From Fimbriimonadaceae bacterium (GTDB lineage: Bacteria > Armatimonadota > Fimbriimonadia > Fimbriimonadales > Fimbriimonadaceae), in assembly GCA_025451715.1 (NCBI GenBank), contig JANWJY010000128.1, positions 1-6,655 of the forward strand: a stretch of 6,655 nt of DNA, in the 5' to 3' direction. Below the pieces are notes generated by a model. It worked only from the letters and a program-made list of their open reading frames with translations, did not search any database and had not been told where the DNA came from. Position numbers and translations under genes: made by a program. Every line of letters begins with the position of its first letter. Positions within the stretch are counted from its first letter, which is position 1. Below, piece by piece: positions 5,453-6,655 of the stretch.

Positions 5453-5893
5453 GTGCCATCTACCTACACTGAACTGCTCTACCACACGGTGTTCGCGTGT
5501 AAGTCGCGATCGCCCATGATCGACGAACCATGGAAAGAGGAGTTGCATAAGTACATCGTAGGGACCGCGAAGGGCCTTGGGGCGGTCGTCCTCGCCGTTG
5601 GCGGCACGAACGACCACGTCCACATTGTATTGAGGCTCAAAGCGAGCGCATGCCTTTCCGACTTCATGCGTGATCTCAAGAAAGCGACCTCCAGCTGGGC
5701 ACAGACGAAGTCTGGGCGGTTCGCATGGCAAGAGGGCTACGCTGCGTTCACCGTCGGCCGAACTGAGAAGGACACGATCGTTGCCTATGTCCGCAACCAA
5801 GAAGAGCACCATCGCAATCGCACGTCTGCCGAAGAGCTGGAGCAGTTGTTGCGCGAACATGGCATTGAGTTCGATCCCCGGTACTTCGAATGA
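5453..5893 (+). CDS. IS200-like / REP-associated Y1 (HUH) transposase
   Basis: The product is a single-domain Y1 transposase that, in its family, cuts and rejoins single-stranded DNA at hairpin-marked sites through a 5'-phosphotyrosine. With the GTG start at 5453 it has 146 residues, close to IS200 and IS608 TnpA. The HUH metal-binding motif is H55-V56-H57 in NDHVHIVL, and the catalytic tyrosine is Y112 in YVRNQEEHH, with Q116 at the usual +4 position. Other conserved pieces are PSTYTELLYHTVF at the N-terminus, LSDFMRDLKKA at 68-78 and FAWQEGYAAFTV at 90-101. The GTG start is chosen because homologues begin M-PSTY; in-frame ATGs at 5402 and 5417 lie inside the REP unit and add residues that look non-native. 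All catalytic residues are present and there is no frameshift, so it may be active. The stop overlaps the inner edge of the right repeat. IS200/IS605 tnpA and RAYT are hard to separate by protein alone; the flanking REPs favour RAYT. Confidence 0.88.
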   Translation: MPSTYTELLYHTVFACKSRSPMIDEPWKEELHKYIVGTAKGLGAVVLAVGGTNDHVHIVLRLKASACLSDFMRDLKKATSSWAQTKSGRFAWQEGYAAFTVGRTEKDTIVAYVRNQEEHHRNRTSAEELEQLLREHGIEFDPRYFE

Positions 5894-5936
5894 TTCTGCG
5901 ACCCCTCCGGGGTCGGATGCCATTGGGCCGCACCTA

Positions 5937-5965
5937 CCAGGGGTGTCGCTGCGCTCAACCCCTGG
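5937..5965 (-). repeat. REP-like hairpin A, right copy (preceded by GTAG)
   Basis: CCAGGGGT at 5937-5944 pairs with ACCCCTGG at 5958-5965. On the minus strand the stem is preceded immediately by GTAG (CTAC at 5966-5969 on the plus strand), the conserved tetranucleotide that stands 5' of REP palindromes and is recognised by RAYT proteins in enterobacteria. Confidence 0.75.
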
Positions 5966-5976
5966 CTACGGAGATG

Positions 5977-5994
5977 TGACCCCTAGCGGGGTCA
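5977..5994. terminator. Outer hairpin C overlapping the stop codon of the acyltransferase-like gene
   Basis: TGACCCC at 5977-5983 pairs with GGGGTCA at 5988-5994 around TAGC. The TCA at 5992-5994 is the TGA stop of the minus-strand gene. It may act as a transcription terminator or RNA end for that gene, but there is no T-tract after it, and it shares the ACCCC/GGGGT core of the REP hairpins, so it may simply be a third REP palindrome. Confidence 0.45.
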
Positions 5995-6655
5995 TGCGAT
6001 CAATCCCCGCACCGCGTCCTCGATCATCCGCGTCGTCTCGCTCACCGTCTTTCGCGAATCAGCCTTGTACGCGTCATAGAACTGCGAGACATCGATCGGC
6101 TCGCCGACCGTCAGCACAGCCCGCCGCGGGCCGCGCGGCGGAGTGATCCCAAACAGCTCCTCCTCGATCCGTGAGATCACCTCGAGGAACCGCTCGTCAG
6201 TCGGGTGCTCGGCGACATACCTCGCCCCAGTCGCCAGAAAACGCCCCGCCCTCTCCAGATCCTTGTACAAGGGCACGGTCTCCTGGTGCCGGCGGCGCAT
6301 CATCTGCTTCGTGAACTCCGACGCGTCCTCCGCGATCACCATCCGGTCCAGCGCGTTGATCACGACGCGGATGCGGTCGCCCAAGGGAAGCGAGGGATTG
6401 TCAGAAACCCCGACGGAGCCCGCTGCCCGCGCGACCCAAAGGTTCTTCATCCGCAGAATCCGGTCGTCCAACGTCTCGCCCTTTTCTGCGCGTACTCCGT
6501 ACGCAGACTCGTATCCGACCACCACGCTCTCGCCGATGGTACGCAGCCGCTCATACACAGGCTTGCCCTCAGGGGGAACAAGCCCGATGTGCGATTCGAG
6601 CCGCACGATCGCGTCCAAGATCTCCCGGTCCATCGGTTTCATGTACCGATACCGG
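5992..6655 (-). CDS. Probable PlsC-like lysophospholipid acyltransferase, C-terminal part (partial)
   Basis: The frame runs from the window edge to the TGA at 5992-5994, giving about 220 residues. It has no stop upstream of the ATG at 6640-6642 within the window (the preceding codons read RYRY), so the real start is probably outside. The visible part is mostly helical and charged: DREILDAIVRLESHIGL near the beginning, ERLRTIGESVV, LDDRILRMKNLW, and a C-terminal GPRRAVLTVGEPIDVSQFYDAYKADSRKTVSETTRMIEDAVRGL-type ending. From memory, this pattern, particularly R-A-V-x-x-x-GEPIDV near the end, resembles the C-terminal extension of PlsC-domain acyltransferases in Chloroflexota and Cyanobacteria-type bacteria. 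The catalytic HX4D box would lie upstream of the window and cannot be checked. Alternatively it is an uncharacterised cytoplasmic protein starting at M1 or M4. It is convergent with the CBM9-like gene, with the REP element between them. Confidence 0.5.
   Translation of the reverse strand, partial: RYRYMKPMDREILDAIVRLESHIGLVPPEGKPVYERLRTIGESVVVGYESAYGVRAEKGETLDDRILRMKNLWVARAAGSVGVSDNPSLPLGDRIRVVINALDRMVIAEDASEFTKQMMRRRHQETVPLYKDLERAGRFLATGARYVAEHPTDERFLEVISRIEEELFGITPPRGPRRAVLTVGEPIDVSQFYDAYKADSRKTVSETTRMIEDAVRGLIA

Larger units (their letters stand above)
5354..5994. mobile_element. REPtron-like unit: Y1 transposase bracketed by inverted REP-like palindromes
   Basis: The unit holds one HUH/Y1 transposase gene (5453-5893) between two inverted copies of a palindromic unit of about 94 nt (5354-5447 and 5892-5984). 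The outer 19 nt agree at 16 positions, hairpin A at 28 of 29, and the innermost 24 nt at 20, with a diverged spacer of 23-24 nt between the hairpins. This is the arrangement of REP-associated tyrosine transposase (RAYT) loci and of small IS200/IS605 elements, which use subterminal hairpins rather than simple terminal inverted repeats. It sits between two convergent genes that both appear intact at that side. Whether it still moves, or is a fixed locus that spreads only its REP copies, needs comparison across the genome. Confidence 0.75.
5892..5994 (-). repeat. Right inverted REP-like unit with extra outer hairpin
   Basis: Read on the minus strand it mirrors the left unit: AGGGGTCA, a linker ending GTAG, hairpin A, spacer, hairpin B and CAGAATC. 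Hairpin B occupies 5899-5915 (CGACCCC/GGGGTCG on the plus strand around TCC). Unlike the left unit, the outer AGGGGTCA has a complementary arm, forming a third hairpin at 5977-5994. The inner boundary overlaps the transposase stop codon (5891-5893). Confidence 0.8.

Noticed and set aside
5270..5923. Long minus-strand open frame covering the transposase and left REP
   Set aside because: It is antisense to a clearly recognisable transposase and runs through both repeat hairpins; its translation shows no family features.
5354..5994. Repeats considered as a CRISPR array
   Set aside because: There are only two units, in inverted orientation, separated by a transposase gene; this is not a direct-repeat and spacer pattern.
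5354..5994. Considered as a classical DDE insertion sequence with terminal inverted repeats and target duplication
   Set aside because: The enzyme is a Y1 HUH type, the repeats are internal palindromes, and I see no direct duplication flanking the unit.

Overview
The window is an ordinary-looking chromosomal segment of a GC-rich bacterium (roughly 60% GC by eye) carrying eight protein-coding genes, two of them cut by the window edges, plus one compact mobile element. The organism cannot be fixed from this sequence. The B12-dependent methionine synthase tail, a cyanobacterial-style IspG, a CBM9-like protein and -10-like boxes sitting almost on the start codons fit a Terrabacteria-type lineage (for example Armatimonadota, or a relative of Cyanobacteria or Chloroflexota). 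That placement is an inference of low confidence.

Layout, left to right. 1-265 (+): the C-terminal end of cobalamin-dependent methionine synthase (MetH). 314-703 (+): a group I truncated haemoglobin with its own sigma70-like promoter, ending in a hairpin whose loop contains the stop codon. 736-1407 (-) and 1438-2682 (-): a membrane-anchored MsrA methionine sulfoxide reductase downstream of an MFS_3-type exporter, 30 bp apart and probably co-transcribed. 2792-3997 (+): ispG of the MEP isoprenoid pathway, divergent from the exporter across a GC-rich intergenic region with palindromes. 4001-4315 (-): a small VOC/glyoxalase-fold protein, convergent with ispG (3 bp between stop codons) and divergent from the next gene (22 bp between starts). 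4338-5264 (+): a CBM9-like carbohydrate-binding-fold protein. 5354-5994: the mobile element. 5992-6655 (-): the C-terminal part of a probable PlsC-like acyltransferase.

The most interesting part is 5354-5994. A single-domain Y1 (HUH) transposase of the IS200/REP-associated (RAYT) type is bracketed by two inverted copies of a palindromic unit of about 94 nt. Each unit holds a 29-nt REP-like hairpin (28/29 identical between copies, preceded by GTAG in one and ATAG in the other) and a second 17-nt hairpin whose two outermost base pairs differ between copies by compensatory changes. This is the architecture of a REPtron: a domesticated or semi-mobile transposase with its REP repeats, lodged between two convergent genes.

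The left half has a loose redox/methionine theme (MetH, an NO/O2-binding haemoglobin, MsrA), but the genes are not one operon. No rRNA, tRNA or CRISPR array was seen, and no stretch longer than 300 bases lacks a gene.
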